Shown here: one piece after another, positions 1 through 9,521 of the stretch
Layout of the letters: each line of letters begins with the position of its first letter
Position numbering within the stretch: the first letter of the stretch is position 1
IMG/VR virus record: IMGVR_UViG_3300028376_000003
Location: 1-64,000 of that record
Direction: 5' to 3' (one strand)
DNA: 64,000 bases
From: a virus
The notes under the pieces: generated by a model
The model's input: only the letters and a program-made list of their open reading frames with translations
Told to the model about the DNA's origin: nothing
Databases searched by the model: none
Program-made: the position numbers and the translations under genes

Positions 1-35
1 AATATATATGTTATATAAAAAATAGATAAAAAGCA

Positions 36-416
36 ATGAAGCACCTAAAAACATTTGAAAGTTTTGACCTTGGAAGATTTTCAGAAGAAGATGAAAACGA
101 ATGGATGGAAGATAGTGAAAATAACGAAGAGGGTGAAGAATCAGAACTAGAGGATGAACTTATGGATGATCAGTACTCAGATGAAGGTGAGGAAGATTTA
201 AATGACGAGAAAAGAGAAGAAATTAAAAAGAAGTTAAGTGATAAAGTAGTTGAATCTTTAACAGATAAACAAAAGAAGTTACCCAAGAAATTAAAGGCAG
301 AAATCATTAAAAAAGATGAAGATGAGTATTTAACTGCTAAACAAAAAAAATTACCAATACATTTGAAAGATTCTATAATCAAGAAAGCTAAGAAAAATAA
401 AAAAGATAAAAAATAA
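36..416 (+). CDS. Small charged protein with capsid-targeting-like N-terminal tag
   Basis: No enzymatic motif is visible. The 126-residue product begins MKHLKTFESF, nearly the same tag that opens the proteins at 9629-9991 and 33014-33472, and resembling the short capsid-targeting sequence of T4 internal proteins (family knowledge; function here inferred). Residues 18-55 are extremely acidic, and the C-terminal half is Lys-rich with two copies of a unit like TxKQKKLPxxLK about 23 residues apart. The gene stands alone on the plus strand, follows an AT-rich leader at the window edge, and ends in a hairpin shared with the convergent helicase gene. A packaged, DNA-associated or scaffold-like internal protein is possible. 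Confidence 0.75.
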   Translation: MKHLKTFESFDLGRFSEEDENEWMEDSENNEEGEESELEDELMDDQYSDEGEEDLNDEKREEIKKKLSDKVVESLTDKQKKLPKKLKAEIIKKDEDEYLTAKQKKLPIHLKDSIIKKAKKNKKDKK

Positions 417-441
417 AAAATGCCCTCTAAGGGCATTTTTT
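415..441. terminator. Bidirectional hairpin terminator
   Basis: The stem AAAAAATGCCC / GGGCATTTTTT with loop TCTAA lies between two convergent genes. It has A/T runs on both flanks, so it can serve both strands. Confidence 0.85.
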
Positions 442-2101
442 ATTTAACATTTATTGTTTTTATCGCATTTTGAAACCAATGTGGTAAGAATTTGCTAGAA
501 TATCTAATCACGTCTCCAAAAGAGGAATCTATTATTATAGTATCTCCATAATCTAACTTAGACCTAACTATTCTACCACAAGCTTGTTGTAGAAGTGCTG
601 ATGTCATCCATGAATACCAATCAGAGTTTTGCTTTTGTCTTAGTTTATTCTTTTTAGATGCCAATGATGGGTATGGTATTTTAGCAATTATCTGAAACCT
701 AGCATCATCATTATCAAACGAAACACCAGTACCAACAGATGGTGAAACTAATACAGTTGGTTCTTTTGATTCTTTGTGCATTTTAAGCATTTCATCCTTA
801 TTTGACGAGTCATGGAATATAAGTCTTGGATTTTCAATACTTTCTTGTATCCATCTTTGTAATTCAAAAGAATTTGTATGTATTATTCCTTTCTTACCTT
901 TATATTTATTAAGTATTTTTTTAATATAAGGTATGTAATTTTTAAAAGTTTGTTCTTTATTTTTAAATGACATTTTACCAAGTGGCATATAAAATATTGG
1001 CCTTGATTTAACATTGAATGGTGAAGGTATATTATAGTATGTAGCTCTTTTAACATCCAATCCATTTAGGTTGCAAAACAGTTCTTTATTTAAAATTGTC
1101 CCTGACATCAAAAACACCATATCATATTGACTAAATATGTATTTATCAAGGTAATCGTAAGCCCAGACAGGCTCTAATGATAATTCTCTCTTTTTAGTCT
1201 TCTCATTAAAAATTGCTTCAACTACCCAGTTATCAGGATTTATTTTATATTCTTTTAAAAAAAGTTCTATCTTTATAGCCAATTGTTTAAGATCTGTTAT
1301 TAAGTTCATTAATTTAACATCTGGGTTTTTATTACTGTTAAGAACTTTATCTAGTCTAAGATTTCTTTTTTCTTTTTTCTGGTCTCTTTTAACAGATGAT
1401 AAGTTCATTTCCATTCCCTCAATAGTATCTACTATTTCATTACTTAGGTATTGTAGAAAATCAACATATTTTTCAATACCTTTAACATATTCTAGTTCTC
1501 TTAATAGCTCTTTTTCTCGTGAAAACTTATATCGCTTGATCATAGCATGTGTCACTTTTACAGAGATAAAACTAGACATCACATCGTCAAACTGATGGCT
1601 TTCGTCAACAATCAAAACTTTAGAATTTCTCCTTTCCATTACTTTTGTGTTGTTCATAGCATAAAGAATATAAAGGTAAAAATTACTTAAAGATATGCCA
1701 CCATTTATAAAGTTTTCTCTTGCAGATGTATAAGGACATTCTTCACACTTGGTCTTGTTAAGTTTATTAAATTCAGATCCCTGTGCACATGAACAAGCAT
1801 AACTGGCACACTCATAATTATCTTTTCCTTTTAAGTTTGCTATTGATTCGTAAGTGTCTGAATACTGATCTTGTAATATTTTAGTATTTGTTATGACATC
1901 TACTCTAGTTGCTTTATTTACATTTTTCCTATACCAGTCAGTAATCATAAATGTTAGGTGTGATTTACCAGTACCAACTGGTAAATCTAATAGGAAAAAC
2001 TTCTTCAATGGATTAGACTTATACTCCGAATCTATAAACTCCATAGTTTCTCGTTGCTCTTTCCTTGGTTTAAATTTGGTTAAGTCTTTTTTAAATGACA
2101 T
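440..2101 (-). CDS. XPD/DinG-like SF2 DNA helicase with probable Fe-S cluster
   Basis: ATP-dependent DNA helicase of the Rad3/XPD/DinG type. Visible motifs: Walker A PVGTGKS at residues 41-47; five cysteines at about 98, 103, 105, 119 and 122 between motifs Ia and II, where this family ligates a 4Fe-4S cluster; motif II DESH at 166-169; a late GTGVSF segment; and motif VI QACGRIVR near the C-terminus. At 553 residues it is shorter than DinG (about 700). It is the last gene of a minus-strand series that starts with the GIY-YIG gene and includes a nuclease, a helicase and a methyltransferase; 57 bases separate it from the methyltransferase. A role in phage replication or repair is likely; a link with the restriction-like cassette is possible. 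Confidence 0.85.
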   Translation of the reverse strand: MSFKKDLTKFKPRKEQRETMEFIDSEYKSNPLKKFFLLDLPVGTGKSHLTFMITDWYRKNVNKATRVDVITNTKILQDQYSDTYESIANLKGKDNYECASYACSCAQGSEFNKLNKTKCEECPYTSARENFINGGISLSNFYLYILYAMNNTKVMERRNSKVLIVDESHQFDDVMSSFISVKVTHAMIKRYKFSREKELLRELEYVKGIEKYVDFLQYLSNEIVDTIEGMEMNLSSVKRDQKKEKRNLRLDKVLNSNKNPDVKLMNLITDLKQLAIKIELFLKEYKINPDNWVVEAIFNEKTKKRELSLEPVWAYDYLDKYIFSQYDMVFLMSGTILNKELFCNLNGLDVKRATYYNIPSPFNVKSRPIFYMPLGKMSFKNKEQTFKNYIPYIKKILNKYKGKKGIIHTNSFELQRWIQESIENPRLIFHDSSNKDEMLKMHKESKEPTVLVSPSVGTGVSFDNDDARFQIIAKIPYPSLASKKNKLRQKQNSDWYSWMTSALLQQACGRIVRSKLDYGDTIIIDSSFGDVIRYSSKFLPHWFQNAIKTINVK

Positions 2102-2158
2102 ATTTTTTATTATTTATATTTATAGTTATGTAAATTATTTAGTTTATTATTTTATCTA

Positions 2159-3781
2159 TTATTTTAAACTTAAATCTATATCTCTTGGTATGTCAAGTAA
2201 GTCTCTAAAATAGTTATTGTCTAGTTCTTTCCCATCTTTTATTATTTCTTTAATATTTATATCTGGGACCCACATAAAAACCTTTGAGTTTATGTGTTGC
2301 TTTATTTTACGAAGTCTTACTAAGTAAGAGAATATATCTGATTCTAAGTATTTCTTAAAAACCAATAATTCTTCTTCTGTATCAAAATCAAAGAATGTAA
2401 ATGATTGACTACAAATTTCTCCTGGTTTAGCTATCACGCTTCGGTTATAAAATTCTTGATCCATTCCTCCTTTTTTACTAGTTGCAGGTAGAAGTAACTT
2501 CCATCTACCAATCTTCTTTAAACGAACATCAACACCTGATATATATTTAATATTACCCTTATACCTAGAAACGTGGCATTTGTACTGCCCTACGTGATAC
2601 AACCTCTTATCATTAGTTATTATTCCAAAATGTATTTCAGAATTTAACCTATATGTTATATTTTTTTTATTTATTACTTTTTCTATTATTAAGAATGAAT
2701 TCTTAGAAGTATCATTTGGTATTATATCATATTTAGACAAATCAACATACTCACCATTTACAAGCACATCATCTTTTGGATTACTTTCACTATCAATCAT
2801 AGAAATAATTGCACCCCCTTTTAAATCAAAGTCTTCAAATACCTTGTTATCATCTACTTTGTATATTTCTCTAAGACCAAGCTTATTTATCATTCTATTT
2901 CTAAAATCACTTCTACCAACTTTACCAAGCCACTTACCAGGTGATGTACTAGTAGATAGTTTTGATATAGTGGTTGCTTTTTCTATAAAGTTATGATAAA
3001 CATCTTTAAATGAGTCTGTCTTTTCGTTTACTTTTTTAAACGGTGGGTCTTGTATTATAAGATCAAACCTTTTTATTCCCCAAACTTCTTCCATATGGTA
3101 TTCGAAGTTATCATCTATAAAATCTCCCCAATAAATATTTAGTCTATATTCACTTTTTATATCAACACAACAGAGCCAGACAAAACATGTTTTTAAATCT
3201 TTATCCCCAAAATATATACAGTTTTCAATAATCCATTTAAACCTATCTCTCTCGTTTGTAATAATATTTTTTAGACCTTCCATAAATTTCTTTATAGCTA
3301 GTATAAGCAGACTACCACTACCACCACATGGATCTAGTATTTTATGATATGGATTTTCCCAAAATGAATTATTGTATCTGCTTACCATATCAATCATAGG
3401 TATACCTAGCTTATCTAAAGGTGTTACTACTTTTGTATCTATCCTTTTCTCTAGGTCTGAAATATGAATATAAGAAGATAATATATTATATATTTTATCT
3501 AGCTTTTCTATTATTGATGTTTTCTCATACGAGATATTATTTATTAATGACCATTTATATCTATCATCGCCTAGAGTGCTTAGAATACCATGTCTTTTAT
3601 CTACAACGTCTTGTGTCTTTATATAGTCATTTAATTCTATATCATCAGAAAATCTATCTAATGCAACATCTTCTATACATGTAATAAATAAAGATGATTG
3701 TCTAGAAAGTAAGTAACTTTGGTAAACATCTGAGGAACATCTAAAATCTTCACTATGTGTGTTTTTAATATCTAATATCAT
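2159..3781 (-). CDS. Adenine-specific DNA methyltransferase (Type I/ISP/Eco57I-like)
   Basis: Predicted N6-adenine DNA methyltransferase of 540 residues. A motif X-like segment (VVTPLDKLGIPMIDMV) near residue 118-134 precedes motif I ILDPCGGSGSLL (about 148-159) for S-adenosylmethionine binding, and motif IV QDPPF is at 244-248 (the family usually has NPPY or NPPF). This order is that of gamma-class enzymes. The roughly 250 residues after the catalytic core could be a target-recognition region. The gene follows the SF2 helicase at 3794-5470 after 12 bases and the PD-(D/E)XK nuclease before it, matching the nuclease-helicase-methyltransferase-recognition order of single-chain Type ISP restriction enzymes such as LlaGI (inference). 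It could also be a solitary protective methylase. Confidence 0.85.
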   Translation of the reverse strand: MILDIKNTHSEDFRCSSDVYQSYLLSRQSSLFITCIEDVALDRFSDDIELNDYIKTQDVVDKRHGILSTLGDDRYKWSLINNISYEKTSIIEKLDKIYNILSSYIHISDLEKRIDTKVVTPLDKLGIPMIDMVSRYNNSFWENPYHKILDPCGGSGSLLILAIKKFMEGLKNIITNERDRFKWIIENCIYFGDKDLKTCFVWLCCVDIKSEYRLNIYWGDFIDDNFEYHMEEVWGIKRFDLIIQDPPFKKVNEKTDSFKDVYHNFIEKATTISKLSTSTSPGKWLGKVGRSDFRNRMINKLGLREIYKVDDNKVFEDFDLKGGAIISMIDSESNPKDDVLVNGEYVDLSKYDIIPNDTSKNSFLIIEKVINKKNITYRLNSEIHFGIITNDKRLYHVGQYKCHVSRYKGNIKYISGVDVRLKKIGRWKLLLPATSKKGGMDQEFYNRSVIAKPGEICSQSFTFFDFDTEEELLVFKKYLESDIFSYLVRLRKIKQHINSKVFMWVPDINIKEIIKDGKELDNNYFRDLLDIPRDIDLSLK

Positions 3782-3806
3782 TTGTTTATTTGTTTATTTG
3801 TTTTTA
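3782..3806. repeat. Short tandem repeat at helicase/methyltransferase junction
   Basis: Three near-perfect copies of an 8-base unit TTTATTTG/TTTGTTTA fill the gap between the methyltransferase start and the helicase stop. Slippage here would alter the spacing, and possibly the coupling, of the two genes. Confidence 0.6.
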
Positions 3807-5470
3807 TAGTTAGATATCCTATTTTGTTTAAGTAATTCTATTGGCGATAGAGAATTTAATAAAGCACGTTTCTTAGATTCGTTAGTTTGTTTGTCAATAA
3901 TTTCTATCTTATGTAAAATGGATTCTATAAAATAGGCTTTTTTATTTTTCCTATCAAGTCGGTTTAGTCCATCGTCTTGGTAGACTAGTTCTGACTCTGC
4001 CATATCTTCTCCTATTGAAACTTCAAATCTAGGATCAAATCCCCACCTATCTCTCATATCTTGTATAGTAAAAGCAAGTTGGTCTTTAGTAAATTCACTT
4101 CTACTATCCCAATATGGTAGAATTACTGCACAGTATGGCTTTACCCATTTAGACAAATCATTATTATTTATCAAGCCTTTTCTGATATTACTTCTATCCA
4201 TTTTATGAAGTCTAGTAGAACGACCAACGTTTTGTATTATTTTTGCCCTAGTTGGCATTTTGCCTTGTAAAAACATAACACCAGTTATACCTGGTACATT
4301 TATACCTTCGCTAAATATATCATACTGTAGTATAATTACTTTTTCATCATCTTTTATCTTTTGTATCTTATCCACAAATTCATCTCTACTCTTAATCCAT
4401 TCATTATTTATAGCATGGTTGCATTCTTTATCTTTGTTGTATGATGCACCAGCACATATAGTGACATCAGGCATAATTTCAGTTAGTACTTTATGCATAT
4501 CCCACATTCTGGGTACAGACTCACACCTAATTAATATTTTGGGTGATATGGTTTTTGGTTCGTTAGAATTCTTCTTTAACCATTCTTTATGTGATTTGAA
4601 TGTATCTTTTACAAACTTAGATTTATTTTCAATAGAGTCGTAGTTTTTATCCTCCAATATCTCGGAAGGTAGTGATATATGTATAATTGGCGTTGATATA
4701 TATGATTTCTGAATACATTTTTTGAAAGGAACTTGGTAGATGTCACCAAATATGTCCTTGTTGTTCATTAGGAATATTTCTGATGACTCATCCTCTTTTA
4801 TAAGTTCCTTGTCAACATCTTTTGGAGTGGCAGTGAAGAAGAAACGCCTCTTAGTATTTATTATTTCATAGGACTTTTTAAAATCAGAGTCTTCTTTTTC
4901 AGATGCTAATATATGAGCCTCGTCACAATATATAATATCTAGGTCTATGTCTTTTAATTTATTAAGGCTATTATAGGTTGATATAATAACTGTTTTAAAG
5001 CCATTATAGTCATTATCTCTAACTATCTGATTTATCTCTCCTGTGCTTAAAGATGATCTAAATATTCTATCTACTGTAAGCCTAGAACTTATATCTTGTG
5101 TTGTATTATAATCGAATAGTGAGTTATTAAAATTTCTAGCTAGTACTTTATCTTTTTGTAAGACTTTATTAATATCAAGCGACATAGATCCAACTGTTAG
5201 AAACTTTACTTTGCCTATTAGTTTTAACTCACAAAAAAAGTCTATCAAATCCTTTAGGTGTTGGTTATTTAAACTAAGACGATGGCTTGCTATTGCAACT
5301 TTTGTATCTCTTGTCTTTATCAACCTCCAAAGTATGTGCAAAATCATAACATAACCCTTTCCAACACCAGTAGGTACTCTGAATTGGTGTCTTGTATTAT
5401 TCTGTAAGAGTTTAAACATTTCCCTTTGATCATCATTAAGTGTTAATAGTATTTCTTTTATATCTCTCAT
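3794..5470 (-). CDS. SF2 (DEAH) helicase, restriction-subunit-like
   Basis: Predicted ATP-dependent DNA translocase of 558 residues. Motif I is RVPTGVGKG at about 31-39, motif II DEAH at 183-186, motif III TAT at 213-215, and motif VI QNVGRSTR at 413-420. This is the layout of type I/III restriction-subunit-like and UvsW-like helicases. Its ATG overlaps the stop of the upstream nuclease by 4 bases (translational coupling), and the methyltransferase starts 12 bases after its stop. The tight coupling suggests one complex: nuclease, DNA translocase and methylase. Taken alone, a UvsW-like recombination helicase would be an alternative. Confidence 0.85.
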   Translation of the reverse strand: MRDIKEILLTLNDDQREMFKLLQNNTRHQFRVPTGVGKGYVMILHILWRLIKTRDTKVAIASHRLSLNNQHLKDLIDFFCELKLIGKVKFLTVGSMSLDINKVLQKDKVLARNFNNSLFDYNTTQDISSRLTVDRIFRSSLSTGEINQIVRDNDYNGFKTVIISTYNSLNKLKDIDLDIIYCDEAHILASEKEDSDFKKSYEIINTKRRFFFTATPKDVDKELIKEDESSEIFLMNNKDIFGDIYQVPFKKCIQKSYISTPIIHISLPSEILEDKNYDSIENKSKFVKDTFKSHKEWLKKNSNEPKTISPKILIRCESVPRMWDMHKVLTEIMPDVTICAGASYNKDKECNHAINNEWIKSRDEFVDKIQKIKDDEKVIILQYDIFSEGINVPGITGVMFLQGKMPTRAKIIQNVGRSTRLHKMDRSNIRKGLINNNDLSKWVKPYCAVILPYWDSRSEFTKDQLAFTIQDMRDRWGFDPRFEVSIGEDMAESELVYQDDGLNRLDRKNKKAYFIESILHKIEIIDKQTNESKKRALLNSLSPIELLKQNRISNYKNK

Positions 5471-6159
5471 ATTTTATAGCTATAATTCTTTTTGGAATAC
5501 ATCTCAGTTAGTCTATCAGTTTCCATACTTTTTATGCTTTCATAAACAACCTCTTCATATGAATCCCAAAATGCTTGGTTGTTATCAATTAGCTTACATA
5601 TAGATTCTTGATTTATTATTCGGTAAAGACCATTGAATACTTGTGAGTTTGTATACCAGTGGAGACCTGCACAGTTTGTAAATATAACCATAGAGTCTTT
5701 CCTAGCATAGTCAACATTGAAATCTGTTATGCTTTTAAGACCAAATTGTTTTACATCTCTCTCTTTGAGTTCATACGTTGGATTATTTCTAAACTTTACT
5801 TGTACAGTACATGGACCACCTTCAATATTCTTACCATATCCGTCTACCCCATTATCATCTTCTGCTGGTACTGGTAAGTAGTCATATACACCTATTCTAT
5901 TGTCTTTGCCGTAAATTATGAAGAACACCTCTGCAAATATTTCAAATAAATCCCCTGCAAACTTCATAGTACCTAGTTTTAGAGCTTCTTCTATTTCTAA
6001 ATCACTATATCCATACTCTAATGAAGATTTACTAATTAAGCTTATTTGTTTACAAATATTTGAAAAATTACCAGCAGATGCCATCATTGAGAAGTATTGT
6101 CCAAAATCTTTCTGAACAATATTGTAAAAAGCTTCATGTTTTATTATATTATCTTTCAT
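5467..6159 (-). CDS. PD-(D/E)XK (Mrr-like) nuclease candidate
   Basis: A 230-residue protein with a plausible Mrr-type nuclease core: acidic residues in a helix (E73, E77), then NGVDGYG (D106), then CTVQVKFR (Q120-x-K122), the D...QxK variant used by Mrr and Type ISP nuclease domains. The remaining sequence has no recognised domain. It overlaps the helicase start by 4 bases and the upstream GIY-YIG gene by 11 bases. By position and fold it could be the cleavage module of a split restriction enzyme with the next two genes (inference). Confidence 0.6.
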   Translation of the reverse strand: MKDNIIKHEAFYNIVQKDFGQYFSMMASAGNFSNICKQISLISKSSLEYGYSDLEIEEALKLGTMKFAGDLFEIFAEVFFIIYGKDNRIGVYDYLPVPAEDDNGVDGYGKNIEGGPCTVQVKFRNNPTYELKERDVKQFGLKSITDFNVDYARKDSMVIFTNCAGLHWYTNSQVFNGLYRIINQESICKLIDNNQAFWDSYEEVVYESIKSMETDRLTEMYSKKNYSYKI

Positions 6160-7933
6160 AAGTAAATTTTAGTGATCCTATATCCCATATTCTATAATGG
6201 TGTTGTTCGTGCATTATGTCAACTTCAGTTTTATTTATATCATATCCATTCGAAACTAATATGTCTTTTCTAAAGTTGAACCTATTCTTTCTATTATAAT
6301 CTATTATATAGAAGTAATTTGATATTGTTTTGTTTAAATACTTGAAATTTAACTTTTTGTATAAATTACCCTCGCTCCAACGATAGTCAGCATAGCTTAG
6401 AATATAATTGGGATTGTATTTTTTTAAAAAATACTTAAATAATTTTGATGCACCACCCATTATAGAAAATCCTCTTTTGTTACAGAACCTAAGAAGTTCA
6501 TAATAGTCTTTTTTGCTCTTCTGTCCTAAATTCTTTCTAAGAGAACCAAATGTTATAAGCGATACTAATTCATCCTCATAGAATAATCCTATCTTTACTT
6601 TAGATCCAACAAATCCTTGTAGATGGTTATCGTTTAAAAATGTTCTAATTAGACTATTGTCCTTTATTTCTCGTATATCACATTTCCTTGCACCAATTTT
6701 TTTAGACTTCCCATACAAGTTAATTAATCTATATTTTATTATTTCTTTTTTATCTTTCCACTCATCGCTGAATATTATAACATCAAAGTCTTCCTTGGTC
6801 ATTTTATCTGAGCTAAATATTTCGCTATATTTTATGATATCACAATATTTTATCTTTAATTTTTTAGATGTTATGACATCATTTAATAATATTGCAGTAT
6901 TGTCCATGCTTCTAATAAACATAAATAGCTCAGTTATATTTGAGTTGTTTTCTGCCTTTTCGAATATATATTTAAAATCTTTTATATGTATAACTATCTC
7001 TTGGTTATCACTATCAAGGCAGATACATGTTTTTTTGTTTCTTTTTACAAGCTTATACTTTTCTTTTTTATAGTAGAAATACTCATTTTTATTTATCAGA
7101 AACTTGTTTTGTTTAATATTGTCAGAATCATTCTTATATTTAAAATAATACCTAGTGGGGTCTTTGATATCGCCTCTGCAACACTTAGATATTATAGACT
7201 CATTTATGTTAGTTTCTAGTGATGCAGATTTGACTGAATCAAATAGATTTATATAATTCATATCTAGGTCAAACATTTCAACTTCTTTATTAAATACTTG
7301 ACAAGCCTTTCTTATACTCTCATTTGAAACCTTATTTGCTCTGTGTTTTTTAAGTTTAGCTTTTACATCATCACTATGTGTCTTTCCATACATAGGGTGG
7401 TTATTTCCACTTATTAAATTAGAATGGTTGTCTTTGGTTTCTTCACTATGTTTCTTGCCATAAAAACCATTTCCCTTTCCCTTTTGCATGTCTGACATTT
7501 TGTTTAAAATTTCTTTTTTATGATTCCACTTTAGATTCTTAGCTAAATAGGTTTTTGATATTTTATTTTTTGTTATTTGAGAAGGTTTACTACTAAGCCT
7601 ACCATCACCACCATCAGTTAAATTTATTAATGTACCAGCTGATTTGTCTCTTCTTCCAATAACCTTAATATATTCCTTTTCATACAGAATAGCATCTTCG
7701 TTAGATAATTCTATTTTTATTTTAAAACTTATAATCTCAATACCTTCTTCTTTGAGCTTTGATATCTTGTTTCTTTTAAAGGGGGATTTATCATGTAGTG
7801 TTTCTTTTATTCTATTACCAATCCCCTTACCTATGTAAAAGGGTTCATAATTGAAAGTTATATTTTTATAAGCATAGTCACCAGGTTTAGACGAATCTAA
7901 TAGTGCATAAACATAGTAATTATCTTTCATCAT
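6149..7933 (-). CDS. GIY-YIG homing endonuclease with NUMOD3/NUMOD1-like region and Hef-like C-terminal domain
   Basis: Free-standing homing nuclease of 594 residues. The GIY-YIG core is at the N-terminus (YVYALL, then FYIGKGIGNR near residue 32-41). NUMOD3-type DNA-binding repeats follow (GKKHSEETK and YGKTHSDDVK at about 165-190), then a NUMOD1-like helix-turn-helix segment (about 200-265). The C-terminal 180 residues resemble a domain common in Hef-type phage homing proteins (NHLQG, LLRFCNK, SYADYRWSEGNLYKKLNF), which has a GNAT-like look at its end (inference). It lies directly downstream of a DNA polymerase gene that stops between catalytic motifs A and B, and carries its own promoter-like element. 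Confidence 0.85.
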   Translation of the reverse strand: MMKDNYYVYALLDSSKPGDYAYKNITFNYEPFYIGKGIGNRIKETLHDKSPFKRNKISKLKEEGIEIISFKIKIELSNEDAILYEKEYIKVIGRRDKSAGTLINLTDGGDGRLSSKPSQITKNKISKTYLAKNLKWNHKKEILNKMSDMQKGKGNGFYGKKHSEETKDNHSNLISGNNHPMYGKTHSDDVKAKLKKHRANKVSNESIRKACQVFNKEVEMFDLDMNYINLFDSVKSASLETNINESIISKCCRGDIKDPTRYYFKYKNDSDNIKQNKFLINKNEYFYYKKEKYKLVKRNKKTCICLDSDNQEIVIHIKDFKYIFEKAENNSNITELFMFIRSMDNTAILLNDVITSKKLKIKYCDIIKYSEIFSSDKMTKEDFDVIIFSDEWKDKKEIIKYRLINLYGKSKKIGARKCDIREIKDNSLIRTFLNDNHLQGFVGSKVKIGLFYEDELVSLITFGSLRKNLGQKSKKDYYELLRFCNKRGFSIMGGASKLFKYFLKKYNPNYILSYADYRWSEGNLYKKLNFKYLNKTISNYFYIIDYNRKNRFNFRKDILVSNGYDINKTEVDIMHEQHHYRIWDIGSLKFTYER

Positions 7934-7947
7934 CTGAATTATTTACT

Positions 7948-7958
7948 TATATATTATA
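7948..7958 (-). promoter_or_regulatory. TTTAATATATA-class promoter candidate (variant TATAATATATA)
   Basis: Lies 14 bases upstream of the GIY-YIG gene start, so the homing nuclease and the operon behind it may be transcribed apart from the polymerase fragment. Confidence 0.5.
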
Positions 7959-7971
7959 TGACTTCGCCTAC

Positions 7972-9498
7972 CTATATTTCAGATTCTAGCCTAGATATCT
8001 TATTAGTAAGGCGTTTAAGTTCTTCTTTTTTCTGCATCATAATTTTTTTATTCTTCTTTCTATCTGCATATACATCTTCTAACATTCTAAGTGTTGGTGA
8101 TAAACGCTTGTTAAACACTGTTCCATTGGCACACACGACATGATTTACACTATCTATTGGTTTTTCGTTGGTACATCTTGTTTTATCATTTGGTTTTTGG
8201 ATACCAACGAAGTTTTCTGGTGATATGAAAAATTGCCTTTGTGTTGTTGGATATAGAGAAGCAAAATCATAACAAACAACCCACTGATTAAGCCCCACAA
8301 CAGGATCTCTAACCCATCCACCTTTTATTGTGGACTGTACAGGTCCTCTATCTTCTTTAAACAAAACAGTATTATCTTGTTCCCTGAATCTGTTTCTAAG
8401 GACACCTTCTGTTATTGCTAATGATGCTAACGAGTTGTTCATATGAGATATAACATCCACAATTCTTATTCTTGATAATGATGATATAGCAAATATTATT
8501 GATATATAATTTCTAGATTCGTGTATTTTTTGTACTAAGACTGAATCAACTGCATTATAATACATAAAAGTTTCGAAGTCATCTTCATATAGCTTTTGTA
8601 AAGAACCATTGTATTTTATTTTCTCCACATCAACTAGCTTACTAGCTACAAAATCTAGAGAAGAACTTTCTTTAACTTTGATAGATGTGTCTGCTATTTC
8701 ATATAGTTGCATATAGTCAAATACCATTCTATGTGCAGGTAGTTCAAATTCAGCACCCCATTGTTTAGTTATTTTATTAGTAAGTGACGATACTTTAGGA
8801 TCTATGACATATTCTTTTCCGTTAATTGTTTTAGAAAGTTTTCTAGATCTATTTACTAGGTATAACCAGTCATACTTTAAAAAGTTCCAACCAGTTAAGA
8901 CTGGCATTTTTGGAATCATTTTATGAAAGAAGTTATACATCATATCAAACTCGTCATCGTATTTAACATATCTTAATTTGTATTCAACACCAAATTTTTC
9001 AAAATACTTGTTAGTGTTGTTTCTTATACGATCTTGCATGGCTTTAGGCATATCTTTAAGACCTAATAGGATAATTTTATCATCGTATACAATTGATATT
9101 GATAAGACTTTTGTTGCTGCTCCTTCTTTTACTAGATTTTCGTCATTATCATATACATCTGCTGCTTCTGGAAATCCATCTACAATTTCTGTCTCAATGT
9201 CAATAAAGAATATTTTAGGAGTATTGAATGCAAATATTTCATCCTTTTCTTCTTCTGGGAGAGCATCTAAAAATTCATATACAGTGTATCTATCGGGATA
9301 TGATACCTCTACTTGTTTAACTCTCTTATCATCCCACGATTTGTACTTTGGGTGTTGGTACGGGTCATCATCTTGACAAGTCTCATACTTCATTGGATTA
9401 TCCCAATTATAGTATTTTAATTTTATATCACCTGATTTATCAACATAACTAACAACTAATTTCTTTTTGTGTTTCAGATATTGTGTTTCTACTAGCAT
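7972..9498 (-). CDS. Family B DNA polymerase, N-terminal half (split gene)
   Basis: Replicative DNA polymerase fragment of about 508 residues with the complete 3'-5' exonuclease: Exo I FIDIETE, Exo II TGWNFLKYD, Exo III YNAVDSVLV. The first palm motif, Motif A (YDFASLYPTTQR), is also present. The frame then ends about 90 residues later in a helix (RKKNKKIMMQKKEELK) equivalent to the start of the fingers. Motif B (KxxxNSxYG) and motif C (DTDS) are missing and do not occur elsewhere in this window. The start is set at ATG 9498: the longer frame to 9540 needs a TTG, and an AT-rich promoter-like element lies between. Split gene 43 homologues are known in some T4-like Aeromonas phages. Confidence 0.9.
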   Translation of the reverse strand: MLVETQYLKHKKKLVVSYVDKSGDIKLKYYNWDNPMKYETCQDDDPYQHPKYKSWDDKRVKQVEVSYPDRYTVYEFLDALPEEEKDEIFAFNTPKIFFIDIETEIVDGFPEAADVYDNDENLVKEGAATKVLSISIVYDDKIILLGLKDMPKAMQDRIRNNTNKYFEKFGVEYKLRYVKYDDEFDMMYNFFHKMIPKMPVLTGWNFLKYDWLYLVNRSRKLSKTINGKEYVIDPKVSSLTNKITKQWGAEFELPAHRMVFDYMQLYEIADTSIKVKESSSLDFVASKLVDVEKIKYNGSLQKLYEDDFETFMYYNAVDSVLVQKIHESRNYISIIFAISSLSRIRIVDVISHMNNSLASLAITEGVLRNRFREQDNTVLFKEDRGPVQSTIKGGWVRDPVVGLNQWVVCYDFASLYPTTQRQFFISPENFVGIQKPNDKTRCTNEKPIDSVNHVVCANGTVFNKRLSPTLRMLEDVYADRKKNKKIMMQKKEELKRLTNKISRLESEI

Positions 9499-9510
9499 AA
9501 CTAAATTTTT

Positions 9511-9521
9511 TATATATCTCT
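9511..9521 (-). promoter_or_regulatory. Weak AT-rich promoter candidate for the polymerase fragment
   Basis: AGAGATATATA on the minus strand, 12 bases upstream of ATG 9498. It lies inside the longer reading frame and so supports the shorter start. Confidence 0.35.

Noticed and set aside
7972-9498. An intein or frameshift as the explanation for the short polymerase
   Set aside because: No intein blocks at the end of the frame, and no motif B or C in any frame before the next gene, so a split gene is more likely.
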